NCBI GenBank assembly: GCA_946482545.1
Contig: CAMLRX010000160.1
Span: forward strand, 1-9,974
Origin: an uncultured Flavihumibacter sp.
Lineage (GTDB): Bacteria; Bacteroidota; Bacteroidia; Chitinophagales; Chitinophagaceae
DNA: 9,974 nt
Direction of reading: 5' to 3'
A model generated the notes under the pieces. It saw only the letters and a program-made list of their open reading frames with translations. It searched no databases and was not told the DNA's origin. The number at the start of each line of letters is the position of its first letter. The stretch's first letter is position 1. Below, one piece after another: positions 1 to 5,861 of this stretch. The position numbers were made by a program, and so were the translations under genes.

Positions 1-916
1 CAAACATAACGGATACGTCTTTGAAGGTTTTATCGTATTCCGTGATGGTGGTATAATGTAACGTTTTTTTGTGCATGCCCAATTCAGGGAAGTCTTCCTG
101 CGTAAGTACCTGTGTGATCTCGCGGCAGCGGTCTGTTCTGAAGTTGAAGCAGATCACGGCATCGCCGTCGTTGATGGTGGCGATGGGCAGGCCGTCGGTT
201 CCGGTGATATTGGTGGGGAGGATAAATTCATCGGTTATCTCGGCTGCATAAGAGGAAGTAATGGCTTCGATGGCGGAGACGGCCTTATTGCCTTTTCCGT
301 TCACCAGTGCGTCGTACGCGAGTTTCACGCGTTCCCAGCGTTTGTCGCGGTCCATGGCGTAGTACCTTCCGGAGACGGTGGCTATTTTACCGGTTGTACG
401 GGTCAGGTGTTCTTCCAGGGTCGTGATATAACCAAGGCCACCTTTGGGATCAGTATCTCTTCCATCCGTAAATACGTGTATATATACCTGTGGAACGTTT
501 TGCGTGGCCAGGAAACTGGTCAGCGCCATCAGGTGGTTGATGTGGGAGTGCACCCCGCCATCGCTCACCAGGCCCATCAGGTGAAGCGGCTTCTGTTGTG
601 TGCGTGCATAGTCGATCGCTTTCAGCAGCACAGGGTTGGTGAACATTTCACCGGATTTAACGGCAACGTTAATGCGCTGGAGTTCCTGGTAAACGATGCG
701 TCCCGCCCCCAGGTTGAGGTGTCCTACTTCGCTGTTACCCATCTGGCCTTCAGGTAATCCCACTTCTTCCCCGCAGGTAACAAGGGTGGTGTTAGGATAT
801 TTACCGTACAAACTATCTACAAATGGCGTATTTGCGCTTCTGATGGCATCGGCGGTGGGAACCTGGCCCAAACCCCAGCCATCCATGATAACCAGTATTG
901 CTTTTTTCTTTTCCAT
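1..916 (-). CDS. gpmI: 2,3-bisphosphoglycerate-independent phosphoglycerate mutase (partial, C-terminus outside window)
   Basis: This cytoplasmic glycolytic and gluconeogenic enzyme interconverts 3- and 2-phosphoglycerate and uses two Mn2+ ions. Translation from the ATG at 916-914 gives 305 uninterrupted residues before the window edge; the family is usually about 510, so about 200 C-terminal residues are missing. Visible signatures are the N-terminal metal-site Asp in IMDGWG (D12), GNSEVGH with the phosphorylated Ser62, SDGGVHSH with His123, FTDGRDTDP with Arg153 and Asp154, YAMDRDKRWERV near 186-197, and FNFRTDRCR near 257-265. Ser62, His123, Arg153 and Asp154 fall at the residue numbers known from the Geobacillus enzyme, which supports this start. 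The gene is divergent from the DUF4783 gene. No Shine-Dalgarno sequence is visible; a TAnnTTTG element sits 5 nt before the ATG. Identity is near certain. Confidence 0.97.
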   Translation of the reverse strand, partial: MEKKKAILVIMDGWGLGQVPTADAIRSANTPFVDSLYGKYPNTTLVTCGEEVGLPEGQMGNSEVGHLNLGAGRIVYQELQRINVAVKSGEMFTNPVLLKAIDYARTQQKPLHLMGLVSDGGVHSHINHLMALTSFLATQNVPQVYIHVFTDGRDTDPKGGLGYITTLEEHLTRTTGKIATVSGRYYAMDRDKRWERVKLAYDALVNGKGNKAVSAIEAITSSYAAEITDEFILPTNITGTDGLPIATINDGDAVICFNFRTDRCREITQVLTQEDFPELGMHKKTLHYTTITEYDKTFKDVSVMF

Positions 917-921
917 GAAAT

Positions 922-929
922 CAAAACTA
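922..929 (-). promoter_or_regulatory. Candidate -7 element for gpmI
   Basis: Read on the minus strand this is TAGTTTTG, a full match to the Bacteroidota -7 consensus TAnnTTTG. Only 5 nt (ATTTC) separate it from the gpmI ATG. If used, transcription would begin at or within a few bases of the start codon, giving a leaderless or nearly leaderless mRNA. I see no good -33 TTTG at the expected 19-21 bp upstream, so the call is tentative. Confidence 0.35.
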
Positions 930-1039
930 ACTCATTTACAGAATTTTGACGGAGGAAACAGCTATATTTAGGTCGTGAAAAGCCCGGAAAAATCCTAATC
1001 TGGCATGTTTTTGGGTACCTCAGGGTTAAAATCAGTATC

Positions 1040-1435
1040 ATGAAATATCTTTACCGGAGCGCCTTGATCCTTTTGCCGGTGTTGCTGCTTACCGCATTCA
1101 CCAATTTCCAGACCCTTGATGGCGTTGTAAGCGCTATGAAGTCAGGCAATGCGGCCCAATTGTCCAAATTTTTCGATACTTACGTGGATATTTCCCTTCC
1201 CGCAAAAAGCAATTCTTACAGTAAAAGTCAGGCCGAACTGGTTATGAAGGATTTCTTCACCACCAATGCAGTAAAGAGTTTTGAGGTGAAACACAAGGGG
1301 GAGAATGGGGGAAGCCAGTTTTGCATCGGTATTCTGCAAACCAAGAACGGCCAGTACAGGGCCACAATATTCCTGAAACAGAAAGGAGAGAAGCAATTGC
1401 TCCAGGAAATACGATTGGAGAACAGCGGAGCCTGA
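1040..1435 (+). CDS. DUF4783 family exported protein
   Basis: A 131-residue protein whose residues 1 to about 24 form a signal peptide: basic KYLYR, a hydrophobic stretch ALILLPVLLLTAF, then a likely cleavage region. The mature part has the pattern I associate with DUF4783: an AMKSGNAAQLSKFF helix near 32-45, VDISLPAKSNSYSKSQAE near 49-66, a KDFFTTNAVKSFEVKHKG segment near 70-87, and two strand-like stretches ending in QEIRLE. The layout resembles small NTF2-like folds, which is an inference. No enzymatic function is known to me and no catalytic motif is visible. It lies divergent from gpmI, on the same strand and just upstream of nadC, but a strong terminator separates it from nadC. A weak -7-like TGTTTTTG occurs at 1006-1013. 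Family assignment is by pattern memory; the role is unknown. Confidence 0.85.
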   Translation: MKYLYRSALILLPVLLLTAFTNFQTLDGVVSAMKSGNAAQLSKFFDTYVDISLPAKSNSYSKSQAELVMKDFFTTNAVKSFEVKHKGENGGSQFCIGILQTKNGQYRATIFLKQKGEKQLLQEIRLENSGA

Positions 1436-1458
1436 TCCGTTTATATATCGTTTGATTT

Positions 1459-1493
1459 GAGCGGCGCGTCGTAAAAGATGCGCCGCTCTTTTT
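1459..1493 (+). terminator. Intrinsic terminator after the DUF4783 gene
   Basis: A GC-rich perfect 9-bp stem, GAGCGGCGC (1459-1467) with GCGCCGCTC (1480-1488), extends by three more pairs (one G-U) to 12 bp around a GTAAAA loop. Five T residues follow at 1489-1493. It lies 23 nt past the DUF4783 stop codon. There is no T-tract on the other strand, so it acts on plus-strand transcription and isolates the gene from nadC. Confidence 0.9.
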
Positions 1494-1637
1494 ATCATTG
1501 AATGGATGGAAAGATTCGTGGAAGAACAGCGGGGACTGCATTTGGCGGTATTTAAGAAAACTGTGTGCAGAAGCGCTCCGTTAAAAAACGGTATGCTTTC
1601 GGTGTTTTTCTCTCTCTTCAGTTGAGTACGTTTTATG

Positions 1638-1645
1638 TAGCTTTG
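1638..1645 (+). promoter_or_regulatory. Candidate -7 element for nadC
   Basis: TAGCTTTG matches TAnnTTTG exactly and ends 4 nt before the nadC ATG at 1650. With usual -7 spacing, transcription would start at about the ATG itself. A TTG at 1622-1624 is too close to be a standard -33 element. A small hairpin, CCGTT-AAAA-AACGG, lies upstream at 1578-1591, and nothing else is recognised between the upstream terminator and nadC. Confidence 0.4.
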
Positions 1646-1649
1646 CTTT

Positions 1650-2498
1650 ATGAGAACGTTCGACGAACAATTGGCGGCTTTGGTCACGGCAGCTTTGGCA
1701 GAAGACATCGGGGATGGAGATCATTCTACTTTAAGTTGTATTCCGGCAGATGCCAGGGGGAAAGCTGTGCTGAAGATCAAAGAAGACGGGGTACTGGCCG
1801 GGCTTGAAGTGGCCAGGAAAATTTTCGCCATGCAGGACAATTCCTCCGTTTTTACACCCCATAAAAAAGACGGGGAACCCATGAAGGCCGGAGAAACAGC
1901 GTTTGAAGTGGAAGCCAGCGTGCATACGATTTTGTCCTGTGAAAGACTTGCATTGAACTGCATGCAACGCATGAGTGGCATCGCAACACTAACGAGGCAG
2001 TATGTGGGCAAACTGGAAGGATGGCATACACGCGTGCTGGATACCAGGAAAACCACGCCCAATTTCAGGCTGCTTGAAAAGGAAGCGGTAAGAATAGGAG
2101 GAGGGGTGAACCATAGAATGGGGCTGTATGATATGATCATGCTCAAAGACAATCATATTGACTATTGCGGCGGCATTGAAAAGGCCATTGAAAAAGCCTA
2201 TGCATATGTACAGGGTTTAGCGTCGCCGCTTGAAATTGAGGTGGAGACGCGGTCGTTGGAAGATGTGCAGAAAGTGCTGGCGTCCGGAAAAGTGAACAGG
2301 GTGATGCTCGATAATTTCTCACCGGCATTGTTGAAGGAAGCCATGGAACTGATAGATGGACGATTGGAAACAGAAGCCAGTGGTGGAATCAACCTGGATA
2401 ACCTCCTCGAGTATGCTGCTACCAACGTGGATTTTGTAAGTGTGGGGGCGTTGATCCATCAGGCCAGAAGCCTGGACCTTAGTTTGAAAGCTGTTTAA
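1650..2498 (+). CDS. nadC: Nicotinate-nucleotide pyrophosphorylase (quinolinate phosphoribosyltransferase)
   Basis: This enzyme converts quinolinate and phosphoribosyl pyrophosphate to nicotinate mononucleotide, CO2 and pyrophosphate in de novo NAD synthesis. The 282 residues match the usual family length. The N-terminal half carries the family opening AEDIGDGDHST (17-27) and ERLALNCMQRMSGIATLT (98-115). The alpha/beta-barrel carries DTRKTTP (131-137), GGGVNHRMGLYDMIMLKDNH (150-169), IEVET (196-200), VMLDNF (218-223) and the phosphate-binding EASGGI (242-247). The conserved Arg133, Lys134, His155, Arg156 and Lys166 are candidate quinolinate and PRPP ligands. The ATG places the EDIGDGDH motif at the usual distance from the N-terminus. 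A SUI1-type gene begins 9 nt after the stop, so the two are probably co-transcribed. No nadA or nadB is in the window. Confidence 0.97.
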   Translation: MRTFDEQLAALVTAALAEDIGDGDHSTLSCIPADARGKAVLKIKEDGVLAGLEVARKIFAMQDNSSVFTPHKKDGEPMKAGETAFEVEASVHTILSCERLALNCMQRMSGIATLTRQYVGKLEGWHTRVLDTRKTTPNFRLLEKEAVRIGGGVNHRMGLYDMIMLKDNHIDYCGGIEKAIEKAYAYVQGLASPLEIEVETRSLEDVQKVLASGKVNRVMLDNFSPALLKEAMELIDGRLETEASGGINLDNLLEYAATNVDFVSVGALIHQARSLDLSLKAV

Positions 2499-2507
2499 TG
2501 TAAAAAG

Positions 2508-2840
2508 ATGTCAAAGAAGAAAAATACCGCAGCAGGAATTGTTTACTCTACTGATCCGGATTTTAAAATAGAAGAGGAAACTGAATTGGTTGAAACTCTG
2601 CCGAAGGCCGCGCAGCGGTTGAGGATTCAACTGGAGACCAAACACCGCGGTGGAAAAACGGTTACAGTCGTACTCGGTTTTGTGGGAAAAGAAGAAGACC
2701 TTGAAGCACTGGGTAAAAAACTGAAGAACCATTGCGGAACGGGCGGCTCCGCAAAAGATGGTGAAATCATCGTGCAGGGTGATCACAGGGAGAAACTGAA
2801 AGCCTTTCTTAAAAAAGAAGGATACGTTGATGTTAAATAA
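2508..2840 (+). CDS. yciH: SUI1/eIF1-like translation factor (YciH family)
   Basis: A 110-residue basic protein with a SUI1 domain over about residues 35-108. Signatures are HRGGKTVTVVLGF (46-58) and the C-terminal CGTGGSAKDGEIIVQGDHREK (76-96), the typical SUI1 basic surface and core. Eukaryotic eIF1 controls start-codon selection. The bacterial YciH homologue has been reported to affect initiation fidelity in vitro, and its physiological role is not settled. The N-terminal 30 residues are lysine-rich then acidic and probably flexible. It starts 9 nt after nadC, which implies one transcript, though there is no evident functional link to NAD synthesis. The next plus-strand gene is beyond a convergent icd, so this ends the operon. 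Confidence 0.93.
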   Translation: MSKKKNTAAGIVYSTDPDFKIEEETELVETLPKAAQRLRIQLETKHRGGKTVTVVLGFVGKEEDLEALGKKLKNHCGTGGSAKDGEIIVQGDHREKLKAFLKKEGYVDVK

Positions 2841-2843
2841 GAA

Positions 2844-2881
2844 CGGAGTTGAAATGAGCAAGATCACTCACATCAACTCCG
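2844..2881. terminator. Possible hairpin terminator between convergent yciH and icd
   Basis: A 9-bp perfect stem, CGGAGTTGA (2844-2852) with TCAACTCCG (2873-2881), continues after a 2x2 internal loop with TGAG/CTCA. It sits just after the yciH stop and before the icd stop. Minus-strand transcripts leaving the hairpin read TTCTTATTTAAC, a moderate U-rich tail; plus-strand transcripts have none. A small GAAA-tetraloop hairpin, ATAACT-GAAA-AGTTAT (2889-2904), adjoins it. It is better supported for icd than for the nadC operon. Confidence 0.5.
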
Positions 2882-2903
2882 CAATCAGATAACTGAAAAG
2901 TTA

Positions 2904-4355
2904 TTATTGACCCTGGGCCAGGGAATAACCGCTTTTCTCCCCGATTTTATTCAGGATTTCAAGAGAGCATATTTTGAAATCGCCGCTCAGACTTACATAC
3001 AGGCCGATCACATCTTGTTGGTTGAGTGGTGTAGCGTCGATGCTTTCAAAGCGTGCGTTGTATTGGTTCACAAGGTTGGTGAATTTGGAACCGGTAGGCC
3101 AAACCTGTGTACCACGGTTGCTGATGTTCACCAGTTTGAATTTCACGCCTGCATGGCGGAGGCATTTCTGTGCAAGTTCATCAGGTTGAATATTGCTCTC
3201 GATGAACATGTCCACACCAACGATCTTTTCGCTGGCCCCGGCTGCGGATTCCAGCATGGGGTTCTCTTCCAGGTTGAAAACGGTGCAACTGGTTGGTTGG
3301 TCGATGCTGCCTGGTTTGGGGTTGTTTGCAGGCTTCTTGCCGAAGTTGCCGATAATGGCCTGTGCAAACTCAGTGGTATTGAGCGATGGTTTTGTTTTAT
3401 CGCCGAAATCACCTGTATGAACGCCACTTTCGAGGGTGTAAAGCAACGCGTTTTCAATCATCGAAGCGGTATCGTACAATCCGATATGCTGCAGTAGAGA
3501 AAGTCCGCTCAACAAGAGAGCCGTTGGGTTAGCGATGTTTTTACCGGCAATATCAGGAGCAGTGCCGTGAACGGCTTCGAAAATGCAGATATGGTCACCA
3601 ATATTGGCAGAAGGGGCAAAACCAAGTCCGCCAACAAGACCGGCACAAAGGTCGGAAACGATATCACCCTGGAGATTGGTGAGCACCACCACATCAAAAG
3701 TATCGGGGCGCGTAACAAGTTTCATGCAGAGGTCGTCTACAATCACGTCGTCGGCTTTGAGTTCCGGGTATTCTTTGGCTACTTCGTAGAAACATTCCAG
3801 GAAGAGGCCGTCGGTGATCTTCATGATATTGGCTTTATGTCCGCAGGTGATGCGGCGCGCGCCTTTCTTTTTCGCCATTTCGAAAGCGTATCGGATCACC
3901 TGTAAGCTGCCCGGGCGCGTGATGAAACGACGGCTCAGGGCCACGTCGCGGGTAAGCATGTGCTCTACGCCGCCATAGGTGTCCTCAATATTTTCGCGCA
4001 CAATGGTGATATCGATGGGAATGCCTGCCTTGCTGAAAACGGTGTCAACACCGGACAATGTCTGGAAAACACGCTTGTTTGCGTAAGTGTTCCAGGTTTT
4101 ACGGGCGGTCACGTTCACGCTTTTCACGCCTTTCCCCTTGGGGGTTTCCATCGGGCCTTTGAAAAGGATGCCCAGGGTTTCAATGGATTGCTGGGCCTCG
4201 GGGGTCATTCCATTGGAAAAACCTTTGTCGAATACCCATTTACCCATATCAACGAATTCGTATTCAAGCGAAACTTTTGCGGCGTTGAAAACAGAAAGAA
4301 CAGCATCCATTATCTCCGGTCCTATTCCATCTCCTTTGGCTACGGCAATTTTCAT
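2904..4355 (-). CDS. icd: Isocitrate dehydrogenase, Thermus/Rickettsia-type with C-terminal extension
   Basis: This tricarboxylic-acid-cycle enzyme oxidises isocitrate to 2-oxoglutarate and CO2 and needs Mg2+ or Mn2+. The 483 residues hold the beta-decarboxylating dehydrogenase fold (about 1-335) plus an extra domain of about 140 residues (about 345-483), as in the Thermus thermophilus type rather than the shorter E. coli type. Substrate residues aligned by eye with E. coli Ser113, Asn115, Arg119, Arg129, Arg153, Tyr160 and Lys230 are Ser79, Asn81, Arg85, Arg95, Arg120, Tyr127 and Lys174. Metal ligands are Asp207, Asp231 and Asp235. The cofactor loop reads HGTAPDIAGKN (263-273), with Asp268-Ile269 where NADP enzymes usually have Lys-Tyr, so NAD use is plausible although the family is commonly labelled NADP-dependent. 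The gene is divergent from apaG, and a -7 element lies 38 nt upstream of its ATG. Confidence 0.95.
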   Translation of the reverse strand: MKIAVAKGDGIGPEIMDAVLSVFNAAKVSLEYEFVDMGKWVFDKGFSNGMTPEAQQSIETLGILFKGPMETPKGKGVKSVNVTARKTWNTYANKRVFQTLSGVDTVFSKAGIPIDITIVRENIEDTYGGVEHMLTRDVALSRRFITRPGSLQVIRYAFEMAKKKGARRITCGHKANIMKITDGLFLECFYEVAKEYPELKADDVIVDDLCMKLVTRPDTFDVVVLTNLQGDIVSDLCAGLVGGLGFAPSANIGDHICIFEAVHGTAPDIAGKNIANPTALLLSGLSLLQHIGLYDTASMIENALLYTLESGVHTGDFGDKTKPSLNTTEFAQAIIGNFGKKPANNPKPGSIDQPTSCTVFNLEENPMLESAAGASEKIVGVDMFIESNIQPDELAQKCLRHAGVKFKLVNISNRGTQVWPTGSKFTNLVNQYNARFESIDATPLNQQDVIGLYVSLSGDFKICSLEILNKIGEKSGYSLAQGQ

Positions 4356-4393
4356 ATCATGGTGTTTTTGATGTCGTAAAAGTGAAAGTGGTG

Positions 4394-4401
4394 CAAAGGT
4401 A
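4394..4401 (-). promoter_or_regulatory. Candidate -7 element for icd
   Basis: Read on the minus strand this is TACCTTTG, an exact TAnnTTTG match. It ends 38 nt upstream of the icd ATG, so the predicted 5' leader is roughly 30 nt. No clear -33 TTTG is seen at 19-21 bp. Confidence 0.5.
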
Positions 4402-4447
4402 GCATTGAAAATTATTTCAGGATGCGTTATTTATCGGCCTTAAATTT

Positions 4448-4455
4448 TAAATTTG
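4448..4455 (+). promoter_or_regulatory. Candidate -7 element for apaG
   Basis: TAAATTTG is an exact TAnnTTTG match ending 25 nt before the apaG ATG, in an AT-rich stretch. It implies a leader of about 20 nt. The -33 region is weak. With the icd element it forms a divergent promoter pair about 50 bp apart. Confidence 0.5.
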
Positions 4456-4480
4456 GTTAATTTTAGAAAAAACGTTGAAG

Positions 4481-4867
4481 ATGGTATCTAAAATCTCCGA
4501 AGGCGTTGAAGTTAGTGTGGAAACGTTTTATCAACCCGACTATTCCAATCCCATGTCGGGTGAATTCATGTTCGCCTACCGGATCACCATCGAAAACCAC
4601 AATACTTATCCCGTAAAATTGCAGCGCCGGCACTGGTTCATCGCCGATAGTAACGGTACCCACCGTGAAGTGGAAGGTGAAGGCGTGGTGGGCGTGCAGC
4701 CAACCCTGCAACCGGGAGAAAAGTACCAATATGTAAGCGGATGCAACCTGCGCACGGAAATGGGGAAAATGTACGGTACCTACCAGATGGAGAACATGCT
4801 GTCCAAATCCTCTTTTGATGTAAATATCCCGGTGTTTGAAATGATCGTTCCTTTTAAACTGAACTGA
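4481..4867 (+). CDS. apaG: ApaG domain protein
   Basis: A 128-residue cytoplasmic protein made of a single ApaG domain, a fibronectin/Ig-like beta-sandwich. Signatures are FAYRITIENHNTYPVKLQRRHW (31-52), the glycine-rich GEGVVGVQPTLQPGEKYQYVSG (66-87) and the terminal FEMIVPF. In enterobacteria apaG sits beside apaH; genetic links to Co2+ resistance and Mg2+ efflux gave the family its label, but its biochemical role is not established and no apaH is present here. I chose the ATG at 4481 over an in-frame TTG at 4475 because close relatives, as I recall them, begin MVSKISEG and the extra two residues add nothing. The gene may be co-transcribed with the downstream arr (108-bp gap, no terminator seen). 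Confidence 0.93.
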   Translation: MVSKISEGVEVSVETFYQPDYSNPMSGEFMFAYRITIENHNTYPVKLQRRHWFIADSNGTHREVEGEGVVGVQPTLQPGEKYQYVSGCNLRTEMGKMYGTYQMENMLSKSSFDVNIPVFEMIVPFKLN

Positions 4868-4975
4868 GTTACGGTGCAGTATAGTTGCGTAAGTGTTTGT
4901 TTTTACGCTGCTGCTTTGCAACGTAGCCGCTGCTGAACTGGTCAGTAGCCACGTAATCCTTCTAAAATTCCCTGA

Positions 4976-5407
4976 ATGCAAATACCTTCTGAACAAGCAA
5001 GTGGCATTGAGCTTTCCGAAACATTTTACCATGGCACGAAAGCGGCTTTTCATCCCGGAGATCTGATTGCGCCTGGCTTTTCTTCCAACTACGGACAAAG
5101 AAAAATAGCAAAATACGTGTACTTCACGGCAACGCTGGATGCCGCAGTATGGGGCGCTGAACTGGCACAGGGTGAAGGTGCAGGACATATTTATATTATT
5201 GAACCTACAGGACCGGCGGAAGATGATCCCAATCTTACAGACAAAAAATTCCCCGGAAATCCTACAAAATCTTACAGGTCCCTGCACCCGCTTCGTGTTG
5301 TGGGGGAAATTACAACCTGGACCGGACATGCTCCTGAACAATTGAAAGCCATGAAGGACCATCTTGAGCAACTAAAAGCTCAAGGTATCGAAGCCATCGA
5401 GGATTAG
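4976..5407 (+). CDS. arr: Rifampin ADP-ribosyltransferase, Arr family
   Basis: Arr enzymes transfer ADP-ribose from NAD+ to the C23 hydroxyl of rifamycins and inactivate them. The 143 residues match the compact family length. The catalytic triad known from mycobacterial Arr falls at the same numbers: His19 in FYHGTKA, Tyr49 in YVYFTA and Asp84 in AEDDPN. Other family blocks are AAVWGAELA (56-64), GHIYIIEPTGP (70-80), KKFPGNPTKSYRS (90-102) and a C-terminal helix ending EAIED. No signal peptide or membrane segment is seen. It follows apaG on the same strand and precedes a long noncoding region; no transposase, integron site or second resistance gene is nearby, so this looks like a resident chromosomal homologue rather than a cassette. 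Whether it modifies rifamycins or another native substrate cannot be read from sequence. Confidence 0.95.
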   Translation: MQIPSEQASGIELSETFYHGTKAAFHPGDLIAPGFSSNYGQRKIAKYVYFTATLDAAVWGAELAQGEGAGHIYIIEPTGPAEDDPNLTDKKFPGNPTKSYRSLHPLRVVGEITTWTGHAPEQLKAMKDHLEQLKAQGIEAIED

Positions 5408-5534
5408 TGGGAAGGCTATTGATAACCACCCTATGCTTCAAAAGAACATATTATTTTTTATAACATACATAATCGCTATTGCAGAACCTTATTTTTCATC
5501 CCCACTTCTATGTGTTTCCCCTTATCAATTCACT

Positions 5535-5572
5535 GTTTCAGCCTTGATCCTGCTCAAAAAAAACGCTGAAAC
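5535..5572. repeat. 8-bp inverted repeat (hairpin) in the dnaB upstream region
   Basis: GTTTCAGC (5535-5542) pairs with GCTGAAAC (5565-5572), and within the 22-nt loop TTGA (5544-5547) can pair with TCAA (5554-5557). There is an A8 run in the right part of the loop. No T-tract follows on either strand, so it is unlikely to be an intrinsic terminator for arr. Confidence 0.5.
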
Positions 5573-5691
5573 GCACAACGGTAGATAAGTCCATTTCACC
5601 AAAATATTCCCTTCTAAAACTTACGCACAGGATGTGTGCATTTCTTTTTTTTCCGGGGTGAAAACTTTTTTAAATTGGGGATAAGTGCACG

Positions 5692-5765
5692 ATTCTTGTT
5701 TGAAAGCCGGTTATCGAATGTGGATTACCTGTGAAATAGCTGTGAAATACTTTTCAAACAAGAAT
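5692..5765. repeat. Perfect 14-bp inverted repeat enclosing three 11-bp direct repeats
   Basis: The left arm ATTCTTGTTTGAAA (5692-5705) is the exact reverse complement of the right arm TTTCAAACAAGAAT (5752-5765), with 46 bp between. The spacer contains three contiguous 11-mers: TGTGGATTACC (5719-5729), TGTGAAATAGC (5730-5740) and TGTGAAATACT (5741-5751). The last one abuts the right arm. The arrangement resembles a multi-site protein-binding array, or a folded structure, ahead of dnaB. The geometry is directly visible; the binding partner is unknown. Confidence 0.8.
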
Positions 5766-5817
5766 TATTTTTTGGTGATTACTATCGCCATTATATTCGC
5801 CGTCCTGCTAAAATGCA

Positions 5818-5861
5818 GGTAACCTTCCGGTAACAAAACCGTAACGATTTGATAAATTAAC
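5818..5861. repeat. 11-bp-spaced GTAAC repeats upstream of dnaB
   Basis: GGTAAC (5818-5823), GGTAAC (5829-5834) and CGTAAC (5840-5845) recur at exactly 11 bp, and a degenerate fourth copy, GATAAA, follows at 5851. The array ends 24 bp before the dnaB start codon, where a repressor, an activator or an initiator protein could act. It begins 99 bp (nine 11-bp units) after the first TGTG repeat. Confidence 0.6.

Noticed and set aside
71..757. Long open frame (228 codons) on the plus strand
   Set aside because: It lies antisense to gpmI, whose minus-strand translation carries all the family motifs. The plus-strand product has no recognisable pattern.
1622..1624. TTG as a -33 element for nadC
   Set aside because: It is only 13 bp from the -7 element, too short for the 19-21 bp usual in Bacteroidota promoters.
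1142..1708. Open frame of 188 codons on the minus strand across the DUF4783 gene, the terminator and the nadC start
   Set aside because: It crosses a strong plus-strand terminator and two well-supported plus-strand genes and has no family signature.
4475..4480. TTG start giving a 130-residue ApaG
   Set aside because: An ATG two codons later gives the start usual for the family, so the TTG version is less likely.
4463..5371. Open frame of 302 codons on the minus strand opposite apaG and arr
   Set aside because: It is antisense to two recognised genes with intact catalytic or signature motifs, and its product is a low-information, His/Phe/Arg-rich shadow.
5711..5719. TTATCGAAT as another DnaA box
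   Set aside because: Only the first half matches TTATCCACA; the CACA end is absent.
5692..5861. Short repeats as a CRISPR array
   Set aside because: The repeat units are 11 bp and contiguous or nearly so, with no 25-40 bp repeat separated by unique spacers and no cas genes.
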